Positions 16,300 to 24,362 of a stretch of 64,000 nt of DNA are shown one piece after another. The stretch lies in the NCBI GenBank assembly GCA_947453335.1, contig CANGFP010000001.1, positions 186,001 to 250,000 of the forward strand. Reading direction: 5' to 3'. Origin of the DNA: Opitutia bacterium (GTDB taxonomy: Bacteria; Verrucomicrobiota; Verrucomicrobiia; Opitutales; UBA953). The notes under the pieces were generated by a model. That model was not told the origin of the DNA. It was given only the letters and a program-made list of their open reading frames with translations, and ran no database searches. Each line of letters starts with the position of its first letter. Position 1 is the first letter of the stretch. The translations under genes and the position numbers were made by a program.

Positions 16300-17595
16300 A
16301 TGCCCCGCCTCCTCTCCATCCTTTTCCTGATGGTCGCCGCCCTTGGCGCCCGCGAGCGACAGCCCTTGCCGCTCGGCGTGCCCGACAGCTATGTCGGCCA
16401 TCTTGCGCCTGAACCGAAGGGCCTGCTGCTGCAGAAGGGGGACCGTTACGCGATCTGCGGCGATTCGATCACCGAGCAGAAGATGTACAGCCGGATCATC
16501 GAGGCCTACCTCGCCGCCGCCCGCCCGGACCTCGCGGTCGAGTGCCGCCAGTATGGCTGGAGCGGAGAGACCGCCGCCGGCTTCGCCGGTCGCCAGAAGA
16601 ACGACGTGCTCCGGTTCCAGCCGACGATCGCCTCGACCTGTTATGGCATGAACGATTTCCGGTACGTGCCCTTCGAGGCCGCCATCGGCGAGGACTACCG
16701 CAGGAACCAGACCAAGGTCGTGCAGGCCTTCAAGGCCGCCGGCGCGCGCGTCGTGCTCGGTTCCTCCGGCACCATCCATTCCGTCCCGCCGTGGGTGAAG
16801 AGCGCCAAGGGCACCTGGGAGACCCTGAACCTCTCGCTGCTCCAGTTCCGCAACATCGACATCGAAGTCGCCGAAGCCGAGCAGGTGGCCTTCGCCGACG
16901 TCTACTGGCCGATGCTCGCGCAGGGCTACGCTTCGCGCGCCAAGTACGGCGAAGGCTTCAAGCTCGAAGGCAACGACGGCGTGCATCCCGGCTGGGCAGG
17001 CCACGTCCTGATGGCCGCCGCCTACCTGAAGGCCCTCGGTCTCGACGGCGACCTCGGCACGGTCTCGGTCGGCCTTGCCCAAGGCGCCGCTACGGGCACG
17101 AACGGCCAAGCCATCAGCCGCCAGACCGACGGTGCCTACCGCCTGCGCAGCGAACGCCTGCCGTTCACCTTCGACGCCGGCGACATCACCAAGGACAGCT
17201 CCATCGCAGCCGGGGTGGCCTTGAGCGATTTCCAGGCCCGCTTCAGCCGTCTCACCCTCAAGGCCACCGGCGCGAAGTCCGCCCAGGTCAAGGTCACGTG
17301 GGGCGAGCAGTCCAAGGTCTTCGCTTCAGCCGACCTCGCGCGCGGCATCAACCTCGCCGCGGAGTTCCCGCAAGGCCCGACCAAGCCGGCCTTCGACAGG
17401 ATCTGGAAGGCCGTCGGCGACAAGCAGGCCTACGAGACCAAGCAGATCAAGTCGCTCTTCCACGGCAAGGACGCCAAGGCCGACATGGAGGCCGTCGTGA
17501 AGGCCTCCGAAGCCGAGCACGCCAAGCACGTCGCCGCGCTCGCCGCCGCGTACGCCCCGGCCGAGACCACGCTCAAGCTCGAAGAGGTCAAGTGA
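16300..17595 (+). CDS. Exported SGNH/GDSL-family hydrolase
   Basis: A 431-residue protein with a signal peptide (about residues 1-17) and an SGNH hydrolase domain: block I CGDSIT (catalytic Ser near 55), block II glycine in GWSGETAAGF, block III YGMNDF with Asn, and block V NDGVHPGWAGH with the Asp/His pair near 226-229. Such enzymes cleave esters, often acetyl groups on polysaccharides. The C-terminal 180 residues (from about LGLDGDLG) are an additional domain of unknown role. ATG 16300 was chosen because it begins the signal peptide; AAGGAG lies at 16292-16297, only two bases before it. The open frame continues 80 codons upstream but is not protein-like. Confidence 0.85.
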   Translation: MPRLLSILFLMVAALGARERQPLPLGVPDSYVGHLAPEPKGLLLQKGDRYAICGDSITEQKMYSRIIEAYLAAARPDLAVECRQYGWSGETAAGFAGRQKNDVLRFQPTIASTCYGMNDFRYVPFEAAIGEDYRRNQTKVVQAFKAAGARVVLGSSGTIHSVPPWVKSAKGTWETLNLSLLQFRNIDIEVAEAEQVAFADVYWPMLAQGYASRAKYGEGFKLEGNDGVHPGWAGHVLMAAAYLKALGLDGDLGTVSVGLAQGAATGTNGQAISRQTDGAYRLRSERLPFTFDAGDITKDSSIAAGVALSDFQARFSRLTLKATGAKSAQVKVTWGEQSKVFASADLARGINLAAEFPQGPTKPAFDRIWKAVGDKQAYETKQIKSLFHGKDAKADMEAVVKASEAEHAKHVAALAAAYAPAETTLKLEEVK

Positions 17596-17601
17596 CCTCG
17601 C

Positions 17602-18354
17602 TCAGCCGCGGCGCGCGAGCGCCAGCGTGATCGCCACGCAGGCCAACGCCGCGTTCTCCGCGCGGAGCACCGTCGGGCCGAGCACCACGGGACGGAACCC
17701 CGCCGTGCGCGCGGCCGCGTATTCGGACGCCGTGAGGTCGCCTTCGGGGCCGATGAGCCAGGTCACCTGCGTCGCCGCGGAAAGGTCGAGCTGCGCCACC
17801 GGTTGCGCGTCGAGCTCCAGCGAGCCCGTCAGGCGGAGCTCGCCGGGTGCGCAGGGCGGCAAGGAAGCGAGCCACGCCTCGAAGCGCGTCGGCGGGTCGA
17901 TGTGCGCGAGCCAGGGGTGGCCGGATTGCTTGCAGGCCTCGACCGCCTGCTGTTGCCAGCGCGCCGCCCGGGACAACGCGCGGTCGCCGTCGAGCTTCAC
18001 CTCGCAGCGCGCGGTCTCCAGCGGGACGACCCCGCTGGCGCCGGCTTCGCAGACCGAGCGCACCAGGTCGTCCATCGTACCGCCCTTGGGCATGCCTTGG
18101 GCCACGACGACGCGGGGGCGCGGGGCGTCGGCCACGCGCAAGCGCGTCACCTCGACCACGGCCGCGGCGCCATCGGCCGATTCCAATCTGCCCTCGAGCA
18201 CGCGTCCTTCGCCGTCGAGCAGCACGAGCGCGTCGCCGCGGCGGGCGCGCAGGCTGCGGACGAGATGGGCGCTTTCCTCGCCGTCGAGGCGCAACCTGGC
18301 TCCGGGCGTCGCGCCGCGCGCCTGCGCGGCGTCGATCCAGACGCGGAGGCTCAT
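17602..18354 (-). CDS. rsmE: 16S rRNA (uracil1498-N3)-methyltransferase
   Basis: A 250-residue SPOUT methyltransferase that makes m3U1498 in 16S rRNA using SAM. Family marks are VAQGMPKGGTMDDLVRSVCEAG near residue 90, WQQQAVEACKQSGHPWLA near 140, GPEGDLTASEYAAA near 200, and the knot motif LGPTVLRAENAA near 225 (the usual ET pair reads EN). The ATG at 18354 overlaps the thiH stop (ATGA), so it is translationally coupled to thiH. Its end converges on the SGNH gene with only 6 bp between stops. Confidence 0.92.
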   Translation of the reverse strand: MSLRVWIDAAQARGATPGARLRLDGEESAHLVRSLRARRGDALVLLDGEGRVLEGRLESADGAAAVVEVTRLRVADAPRPRVVVAQGMPKGGTMDDLVRSVCEAGASGVVPLETARCEVKLDGDRALSRAARWQQQAVEACKQSGHPWLAHIDPPTRFEAWLASLPPCAPGELRLTGSLELDAQPVAQLDLSAATQVTWLIGPEGDLTASEYAAARTAGFRPVVLGPTVLRAENAALACVAITLALARRG

Positions 18355-19493
18355 GCCGTGGCCGCCTCCGGACGGTCGTAGGACGGGTCCCAGTCCTTCC
18401 ACACCGCTTCGTAGCCTGCGGCCCGCAGCATCGCGGCCACCTCGGCGGGCGAACGGCTGTCGTCGATGGCGAACTGCTCGAGCGAGGCCGCGCGGCCCTC
18501 GGCGTAGCCGCCAGGGTTGGTGTGGGACCCCGCGCTCATGGCGGTTATGCCCAGCCTGCAGACCTGGTCGCGGAACGCCGGGCGTTCGCGCGTGCTCAGC
18601 GTCAGCTCCAGCTCGCCGTTGAGGAGCCGGAACGCGCAGATCGCCTGGACCAGGTCGCGGTCGGTCATCTCGACCTTCGGTTCGACGTCGCCCTCGTGCG
18701 GGCGGATGCGCGGGAAGGAGACGCTGAAGCGGCTGCGCCAGTGCTTGCGCTCGAGCCACCCCAGGTGGAGCGCGGTGAAGAAGCATTCCGCCCGCCAGTC
18801 CTCGAGCCCGAAGAGCGCGCCCAGGCCGATCTTGTGCACCCCGGCCGCGCCGACGCGGTCGGGCGCGTCGAGCCGGTGGAGGAAATCCGCCTTGCGGCCC
18901 TTCGGGTGGTGCTGGTTGTAGGTCTCGCGGTGGTAGGTCTCCTGGTAGACCAGGACCGCGTTGAGCCCATGGCGGCGCAGCTCGGCGTATTCCCCGGTCT
19001 CCAGCGGCTGCACCTCCATCGACAACGACGCGAAGTGGGGCCGCAGCAGGTCGAGCGCCGCGACGAAGAACGGCAGCGACACCTTCGTCGATTCGCCCGT
19101 CAGCAGCAGCAGGTGGTCGAAGCCCAGCTTCTTGAGCGCGCCCGCCTCGGCGAGGATCTCGCCGGGCGAGAGCGTCCGGCGGGCGACCTTGTTGCCGGCG
19201 GAGAACCCGCAGTACGTGCAGACGTTCTGGCACTCGTTGGAGAGGTACGCCGGCGCGAAGAGCTGCATCGTGCGGCCGAAGCGGCGCACCGTGCGTTCCT
19301 GGCTGAGGCGGGCCATCGTCTCCAGGTGCGGCGCCGCGGCGGGCGACACCAGCGCCTGGAAGTCGTCCAGGCCGCAGTCGCCCTGGGCCGCGCGCGCCAA
19401 GGCGCGGCGCACGTCGGCGTCGGTCTTCGCGCGGATGCCCGTCAGCACGTCGTCCCACGGATGGGCGGCATGGACTTCGGCGAACGACGACAT
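18351..19493 (-). CDS. thiH: 2-iminoacetate synthase, radical SAM (ThiH)
   Basis: ThiH cleaves tyrosine to dehydroglycine (2-iminoacetate) and p-cresol for thiazole synthesis. The 380-residue length fits ThiH. The radical-SAM cluster is CxxxCxxC at Cys 88, 92 and 95 (CQNVCTYCGF). The end GYEAVWKDWDPSYD is typical of ThiH; HydG, the hydrogenase-maturation relative, is longer and has a second C-terminal cluster motif, absent here. No thiG, thiS or thiF is nearby. Instead it follows gcvT and gcvH and overlaps rsmE. This context is unusual and may hint at shared glycine or one-carbon metabolism, which is an inference. Confidence 0.9.
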   Translation of the reverse strand: MSSFAEVHAAHPWDDVLTGIRAKTDADVRRALARAAQGDCGLDDFQALVSPAAAPHLETMARLSQERTVRRFGRTMQLFAPAYLSNECQNVCTYCGFSAGNKVARRTLSPGEILAEAGALKKLGFDHLLLLTGESTKVSLPFFVAALDLLRPHFASLSMEVQPLETGEYAELRRHGLNAVLVYQETYHRETYNQHHPKGRKADFLHRLDAPDRVGAAGVHKIGLGALFGLEDWRAECFFTALHLGWLERKHWRSRFSVSFPRIRPHEGDVEPKVEMTDRDLVQAICAFRLLNGELELTLSTRERPAFRDQVCRLGITAMSAGSHTNPGGYAEGRAASLEQFAIDDSRSPAEVAAMLRAAGYEAVWKDWDPSYDRPEAATA

Positions 19494-19521
19494 GGCGGGA
19501 TCGGCGCGGAGCCGAACGACC

Positions 19522-19902
19522 TCAGAGCGTGGCGCTGTAGGCCGCGGCGTCGAGCAGCTGGGCGGCCTCGGCCGGGTTCTTCAGCTTCACGCGGATCATC
19601 CAGGCGCCGCCGTAAGGCTCGCGGTTGACGAGGTCGGGCGAGTCGTTGAGGCCGTCGTTGGCCGCGACCACCTCGGCGGACACCGGGCAGTAGAGGTCGG
19701 AGGCCGCCTTCACGGATTCGACGGTGCCGAAGACCTCGCCGGCGGCGAAGCTCTTGCCCGGCTTGGGCAGGTCGACGAACGTCACGTCGCCCAAGGCGGC
19801 CTGAGCATGGTCGGTGATGCCGATGGTGGCGGTGCCGTCCGCCTCGAGGCGGACCCATTCGTGTTCCTTGGTGTAGCGGAGATTGGCGGGGACTTGGCTC
19901 AT
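19522..19902 (-). CDS. gcvH: Glycine cleavage system H protein
   Basis: The 126-residue lipoyl carrier that shuttles the aminomethyl group between P, T and L proteins. The lipoylated lysine is Lys 65 in TVESVKAASD. HEWVRLEADGTATIGITDHAQ at the N-terminus and NDSPDLVNREPYG near 90 are standard. It follows gcvT by 19 bp and precedes thiH by 28 bp on the minus strand, so they probably share a transcript. The glycine decarboxylase gene (gcvP) is not in this window. Confidence 0.95.
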   Translation of the reverse strand: MSQVPANLRYTKEHEWVRLEADGTATIGITDHAQAALGDVTFVDLPKPGKSFAAGEVFGTVESVKAASDLYCPVSAEVVAANDGLNDSPDLVNREPYGGAWMIRVKLKNPAEAAQLLDAAAYSATL

Positions 19903-19921
19903 GGTATGGTTGGAAGGCGGG

Positions 19922-21013
19922 TTACTTCACGAACGGTTCGGCCGAGACGTGCAGCGGCAGGCGCGTGCCGCGGATGTCGACCGTCAGCTCGGATGAGCCC
20001 GTGAAGCCGGCGGCGACGAGCGCCGTGCCGATGGGTTTGTTGAGGACCGGGGAGAGCGTGCCCGAGAGCACCTCGCCGACGGCGGTGTCGCCGGCGAAGA
20101 CCGTGGCGCCTTGGCGGGCGATGCGGCGATCGGCGAGGGAGAACATCACCACCGAGGAAGGCGGGCCGCCTTCGGCCTGGCGGCGGAGCGCCTCGCGGCC
20201 GACGAACTGCGACTTGGTGAACTTCACGGTCCAGCCGAGCCCGGCCTGGATGGGCGAGATGCGTTCGGAGATCTCGTGGCCGTAGAGCGGGTAGCCCGCC
20301 TCGAGGCGGAGCGAATCGCGCGCGCCGAGGCCGGCGGGGGTGAGCCCGAGCGGCTTGCCGGCGGCGAGCAGAGCGCGCGCGACCTTGGTCGCGGAAGCCG
20401 CGGGCAGGTAGATCTCGAAGCCCGCGGAGCCCGTGTAGCCGGTGCGGGAGACCACGCAGCCGGAGGCACCGGCGACCTCGCCGACGAGGAAGCCGAAGCG
20501 GCGGATCGTGGCGAGCGGCAGCGCGGTCGTCAGCGCGAGGATCTGTTCGGCGAGCGGTCCTTGGATGGCGAGCTGCGCCCAGGCGGCGCATTCGTCGAGC
20601 ACCTCGACCTTGGCCGTGCCGATGAGCGAGCGCATCCACGCGATATCCTTCTGGGCGTTGGAGGCGTTGAGGCAGATCAGGAACTCCGTCTCGGAGAAAC
20701 GGTAGACGATGAGGTCGTCGACGCAGCCGCCGTCGGGCTGGCACATCAGCGTGTAGCGGGCGGCGCCGGGCTTCAGCGTCGACAGCTCGTTGGTCATGAT
20801 GCGGTCGAGGAACGCGGCGGCGTCGCGGCCGCGGATGCGAGCCTCGCCCATGTGCGAGACGTCGAAGAGCCCGGCCGCCTTGCGCACGGCCATGTGCTCC
20901 TCGATGATGCCGGTGTACTGCACCGGCATCTCCCAGCCGGCGAACGGCACGAGCCGGGCGCCGAGTTCGGCGTGGAGGTCGTAGAGAGGCGTACGGGCGA
21001 GCGGTTCCGACAT
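19922..21013 (-). CDS. gcvT: Glycine cleavage system T protein (aminomethyltransferase)
   Basis: A 363-residue folate-dependent enzyme that releases ammonia from the H-protein-bound aminomethyl group and makes 5,10-methylene-THF. The N-terminus [20 protein letters not shown] and [13 protein letters not shown], then [16 protein letters not shown] in the middle and [13 protein letters not shown] in the C-terminal half, are GcvT signatures. It is the first gene of the minus-strand run gcvT-gcvH-thiH-rsmE. Its start at ATG 21013 lies just after the terminator of the upstream lipoprotein gene, so the promoter must fall in the roughly 40 bp next to that terminator or overlap it. Confidence 0.95.
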   Translation of the reverse strand: MSEPLARTPLYDLHAELGARLVPFAGWEMPVQYTGIIEEHMAVRKAAGLFDVSHMGEARIRGRDAAAFLDRIMTNELSTLKPGAARYTLMCQPDGGCVDDLIVYRFSETEFLICLNASNAQKDIAWMRSLIGTAKVEVLDECAAWAQLAIQGPLAEQILALTTALPLATIRRFGFLVGEVAGASGCVVSRTGYTGSAGFEIYLPAASATKVARALLAAGKPLGLTPAGLGARDSLRLEAGYPLYGHEISERISPIQAGLGWTVKFTKSQFVGREALRRQAEGGPPSSVVMFSLADRRIARQGATVFAGDTAVGEVLSGTLSPVLNKPIGTALVAAGFTGSSELTVDIRGTRLPLHVSAEPFVK

Positions 21014-21051
21014 GGAGCCAAGGTGCCGAGGATTGTCCGCTGTTCCAACAA

Positions 21052-21078
21052 AAAAGCCCGGCGCGCGGCCGGGCTTTT
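21052..21078 (-). terminator. Rho-independent terminator of the PEGA lipoprotein gene
   Basis: A perfect 11-bp stem (21052-21062 with 21068-21078) with a 5-nt loop, followed on the minus strand by a U-rich run (the stem's own T's plus TTGTTGG). It lies 21 bp past the stop of the minus-strand gene at 21099-23045 and just upstream of gcvT. Confidence 0.9.
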
Positions 21079-21098
21079 GGAGCGGAAACCTCCGTCGC

Positions 21099-23045
21099 TT
21101 ACTGAGTGAATTCCTTCAGCAGCTCGGCCACCTGCGACTTGTATTCGCCTTCGGTGATGACCTTGGTGCGGAGACGCAGCTCGAGCAGCGCGACGCGGGC
21201 GTTGCGCTCGGAGTAGATGCGGCGCTTGGATTCGGCGATCGCCTCCTTGGCGCCCTTGGTCGCTTCGGCCAGCTTCACTTCGGCGTCGGCACGGGCGTCG
21301 GCGAGGGCCTTCTCGGCGGCGGCCTTGTCGGCGACCTTCTCGGCGGCGGCGGTTTCCTTGGCGTCGTTGAGGGCCTTCTGCGCGGCGGCGAGGGCCTTGT
21401 CGGCGGCGTCCTTGGCTTCGGCGCCGGCCTTTTCGGCTTCGGCCTTGGCGTTGGCGACCTGCTTGGCCGTTTCGGCCTGGAGCTCGGCGATGGTCTTCTC
21501 GGAATTGGCCTTCGCTTCGGTGGCGGCCTTCTCGGCGGCTTCCTTGGCGGCGGCGAGGGCCTTGTCGGAGTTGGCCTGGGCTTCGGCGGCGGCGGCAGCG
21601 GCCTCCTTGGCCTTCGCCTCCGCGGCTTCCTTGGCGGCGGCGAGCGCCTTGTCGGAGTTGGTCTGGGCTTCGGCGGCGGTCTTCTCGGCGGCGGCGAGCT
21701 TCTCGTTGGCTTCCTTCAGCTTGGCGTTGGCTTCGGCGAGGGCCTTCTCGGCCTCGGCGGCTGCGGCGGCCTTGCTTTCGGCCTTGGCCTGTTCGAGTTG
21801 CTTGGTGAGGTCGGCGGCCTGCTTGGCGCCTTCGTCCTTGGCGGCGGCGAGGGCCTTGTCAGCGGCTTCCTTGGCTTCGGCGAGGGCCTTGTCGGCGGCA
21901 TCCTTCGCCGCGGCGGCAGCCTTGTCGGCGGCGGCCTTCAGTTCGTCGCGCTCTTGGGCGGCCTTGCCGACGGCGGCCTTCTGTTCTTCCAGGGCCTGCT
22001 GGATGCCGGCGAGCTGCTTGGCGGCTTCGGCCTTGGCGTCCTGCACGCCGTTGTTGGCGAGCTTGGTCAGCTCTTCGTTGCGGCTGGCGAGGGCCTTGAG
22101 GACGTCGGCGGAATTCTTCTGCGCGGCGGCGATGGACGCCTTCTCGGCGTTGAACTGGGTTTCGAGTTCGGCGACGCGTTCATCGGCGCTCTTGCCGTTG
22201 TTGACCTTGGCGCGGGCGGCCTTGGCGGCTTCGAGCTCGGCCTGGGCCTTGGCGACCTTCGCGTCGGAAGCGGCGAACGCGGCGGCGACTTCGGCCTTGG
22301 CGGCGGCGACCTGTTGGGCGAGTTCGTTGGCGTTGGCGGTCTCGAGCTTGGCTTCGAGGGCGGCGCGGCGCTGCTCAAGCTTGGCGAGCGTGCCGGCGGC
22401 CTGGGCGGCGGCGCCGGAGTCGCGGTCGGCGAGGGCGGCCTTCAGGTTGGCTTCGGCTTCGGTGACCTTGGCGTCGGCGGCGGCGTCGGTGCCCTTCGCG
22501 GCGGAGTTGCGGGCCTCTTCCAGGGCCTTGCTGATGGCTTCGAGCTTGGACTTCGAGGAAGCTTCGCGGTCGGCGAGGGCGGCCTTCACCTTCTGGGAGG
22601 CTTCGATGACGGCGGCGATGTCGCTCTTCAGGGAGCCGGAGGCTTCGAGGGATTCGCCGTTGGCCTTCTTCACGAGGCCCTTGAACTCGGCTTCGTCGCC
22701 TTCAGGGATCGAGACTTCGTCGGCGCCGGGCAGCTTGGTGAGCGTGACGTTCACCTTGGAGGGGAAGCCGAAGTCGAGGGAGCCCTTGTCGCTCGTGCGG
22801 AGGGCGGGCTTCAGGTAGGTGACTTCAGCGGAGTAGCCACCCTTGCCGACGGTCAGTTCGTAGTTCGAGCCGCGGTCGAGCTGGACGGTCGTCGGCGTGC
22901 GGCCGACGGCGACGCCGTTGAGGCGGACCGCGGCGCTGGGCGGATTGGAGGTGACCGAGATGGTGTCGACGAGGGCGGGGTCGACGGAGGTCGTGCAACC
23001 AGTGATGCCGGCGCAAAGGACGAGGAGGGAGACGGGGAGACGCAT
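21099..23045 (-). CDS. PEGA-domain lipoprotein with long alanine-rich helical repeats
   Basis: A 648-residue lipoprotein (lipobox AGITGC, lipid Cys at 17). Residues about 28-75 form a PEGA domain (VTSNPPSAAVRLNGVAVGRTPTTV inside), a small beta fold found on bacterial surfaces. From about 110 to 610 the chain is almost wholly Ala/Lys/Glu/Asp helix with degenerate units such as DKALAAAKEAAE, predicting a very long coiled coil or LEA-like helix. The C-terminus (NARVALLELRLRTKVITEGEYKSQVAELLKEF) resembles a SHOCT-like short helical tail. The likely site is the outer membrane or periplasm, perhaps as a spacer or tether. It is a single-gene unit with its own terminator. Function unknown; biased composition will defeat simple homology searches. 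Confidence 0.75.
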   Translation of the reverse strand: MRLPVSLLVLCAGITGCTTSVDPALVDTISVTSNPPSAAVRLNGVAVGRTPTTVQLDRGSNYELTVGKGGYSAEVTYLKPALRTSDKGSLDFGFPSKVNVTLTKLPGADEVSIPEGDEAEFKGLVKKANGESLEASGSLKSDIAAVIEASQKVKAALADREASSKSKLEAISKALEEARNSAAKGTDAAADAKVTEAEANLKAALADRDSGAAAQAAGTLAKLEQRRAALEAKLETANANELAQQVAAAKAEVAAAFAASDAKVAKAQAELEAAKAARAKVNNGKSADERVAELETQFNAEKASIAAAQKNSADVLKALASRNEELTKLANNGVQDAKAEAAKQLAGIQQALEEQKAAVGKAAQERDELKAAADKAAAAAKDAADKALAEAKEAADKALAAAKDEGAKQAADLTKQLEQAKAESKAAAAAEAEKALAEANAKLKEANEKLAAAEKTAAEAQTNSDKALAAAKEAAEAKAKEAAAAAAEAQANSDKALAAAKEAAEKAATEAKANSEKTIAELQAETAKQVANAKAEAEKAGAEAKDAADKALAAAQKALNDAKETAAAEKVADKAAAEKALADARADAEVKLAEATKGAKEAIAESKRRIYSERNARVALLELRLRTKVITEGEYKSQVAELLKEFTQ

Positions 23046-23165
23046 GTGCGGGGGAGAGGCCGTGATTTCGCCCGATTATCCGGGGAGGTTCAACCCCTAA
23101 AACTGCCGATGGCCCAAGGTTGACAGGGGGTGCCGCCCGAAAAGACTGCCCTGGCCCAGGGAAGC

Positions 23166-23238
23166 GCCAGCATAGCTCAGTTGGTAGAGCAGCCGCCTTG
23201 TAAGCGGCAGGTCATCGGTTCAAGTCCGATTGCTGGCT
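23166..23238 (+). tRNA. tRNA-Thr (anticodon TGT)
   Basis: A 73-nt cloverleaf: acceptor 23166-23172 pairs with 23231-23237; anticodon stem 23192-23196 with 23204-23208; anticodon TGT at 23199-23201, reading ACA/ACG-type Thr codons; T-arm with GGTTCAAGTCC. The discriminator base is T at 23238. The 3' CCA is not encoded (the bases after the discriminator are CCC), so it must be added enzymatically. The gene stands alone between two minus-strand protein genes; no integrase or att-like repeat is beside it. Confidence 0.95.
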
Positions 23239-23250
23239 CCCTCGGGTGCT

Positions 23251-24108
23251 TCAACCCGGCGTCCAGCGTGGCCCGCGGCGCAAGGCATCGGCGGCCTGGA
23301 CGACCGGCCGGAGCGCCGCGATGTCGTGGGCGCGGATCATGGCGCAACCTTGGGCGATGCCCCAGGTCACCGTCGCCAGGTGGGCGGGTTCGCGGCGGAG
23401 CGGATCGCTTTCCCCAAGCATCAGCCCGAGCGTCGATTTGCGGCTCGTCCCGAGCAGCACAGGGAAGCCTAGGCTGGCGAGCTGCGAGAGGTTGCGGACG
23501 AGCATGAGGTTCTGCGTGGGCGTTTTGCCGAAGCCGAAGCCCGGGTCCGTCCAAAGCTGTTCTGGGCGCATGCCCGCAAGCTGGGCGAAGCGGATCGACT
23601 CCTGCATGTCGCGCAGCAGGTCGGGCCAGAACTCCTTGTAATCCGGCTCTTTTCGACGGTGCATCAGGATGAGCGGACAGCCCGCTTGGGCGCAGACCAT
23701 GGCCATCGGGGAGGCCTCGCCGCGCAGTTCATGGCGCCCCCCTTCGACGTCGTTGATCAGGTCCGCGCCTTCGGCGATCGCGACCCGGGCGACCTCCGCC
23801 TTATAACTGTCGACGGATAAGGCCGTGCGCGGGAGCCGTTGGCGGAGGAGGCGTAGGGCAGGGAGGAGCCGGGTCAGTTCCTCCTGCGGAGTGACTGGTG
23901 CGCTGCCCGGGCGGGTGGATTCAGCCCCGAGGTCGAGGACGTCGGCTCCGGCGGCGACCAAGGCTTCGGCCTGGCGGAGGGCGGCATCGGGGGTGGTGAG
24001 TTGACCGCCGTCCGAGAAGGAGTCGGGCGTCAGGTTAAGGATGCCCATCAGGAGGGTCCGGTCCCGCCAAGACGGGAGGGGGGTGCCGTGAGGACTGCGC
24101 CAGGACAT
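23251..24108 (-). CDS. folP: Dihydropteroate synthase
   Basis: DHPS condenses p-aminobenzoate with hydroxymethyl-dihydropterin pyrophosphate in folate synthesis. The 285-residue TIM barrel shows MGILNLTPDSFSDGG near 21-35, LGAESTRPGSAPV near 60, SVDSYKAEVAR, DPGFGFGKT near 190, GTSRKS near 220 and IRAHDI near the end. The loop usually read as MHxxGxP is MHRRKEP here, a divergent version. ATG 24108 was chosen; the upstream in-frame ATG at 24174 would add 22 residues unlike the family. The final residues run to within 13 bp of the tRNA-Thr gene on the other strand. It is divergent from the oxidase operon. Confidence 0.92.
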   Translation of the reverse strand: MSWRSPHGTPLPSWRDRTLLMGILNLTPDSFSDGGQLTTPDAALRQAEALVAAGADVLDLGAESTRPGSAPVTPQEELTRLLPALRLLRQRLPRTALSVDSYKAEVARVAIAEGADLINDVEGGRHELRGEASPMAMVCAQAGCPLILMHRRKEPDYKEFWPDLLRDMQESIRFAQLAGMRPEQLWTDPGFGFGKTPTQNLMLVRNLSQLASLGFPVLLGTSRKSTLGLMLGESDPLRREPAHLATVTWGIAQGCAMIRAHDIAALRPVVQAADALRRGPRWTPG

Positions 24109-24208
24109 ACCCAAGGGGGCTAGTCCGGGGTGAAAAAGGTGCAATCCCCAAGCGGAGGGCGGTAGAAGCCCCACCCTTTTGGGCCATTAGCCGACTTCAT
24201 GAAGATAG

Positions 24209-24249
24209 TTAAATCATAAAACTTTGATTATAAGTGATTTATGATTTAA
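24209..24249. promoter_or_regulatory. AT-rich palindrome in the folP/coxB divergent promoter region
   Basis: A perfect 12-bp inverted repeat (24209-24220 with 24238-24249) separated by 17 bp, in a 50-bp A+T-rich island inside a G+C-rich chromosome. Each arm contains TATGAT, a good -10-like hexamer, one facing each gene. The spacer also holds TATAAT on the minus strand at 24232-24227. The layout suits an operator or paired divergent promoters for folP (minus) and the oxidase operon (plus). No matching -35 boxes were convincing. It is not an obvious terminator, as neither flanking gene ends here. Confidence 0.6.
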
Positions 24250-24362
24250 AAGCCCTCCACTGCGCACGGAAGCGTCGAGTTTATGTCCTTGGAGACGGCC
24301 GGGGCTTGCAAATGACGATTTTTTTACGACTTTCCGAGCAGTTCGCACTTCACGCTTCACCC

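Noticed and set aside
18351-19493. HydG (hydrogenase maturation) instead of ThiH
   Set aside because: The protein is 380 residues, ends in the ThiH-type GYEAVWKDWD and lacks the C-terminal cysteine motif of HydG.
23166-23260. tRNA-Thr as an integration site
   Set aside because: No integrase, no direct repeat of the tRNA 3' end and no foreign-looking genes were found next to it.
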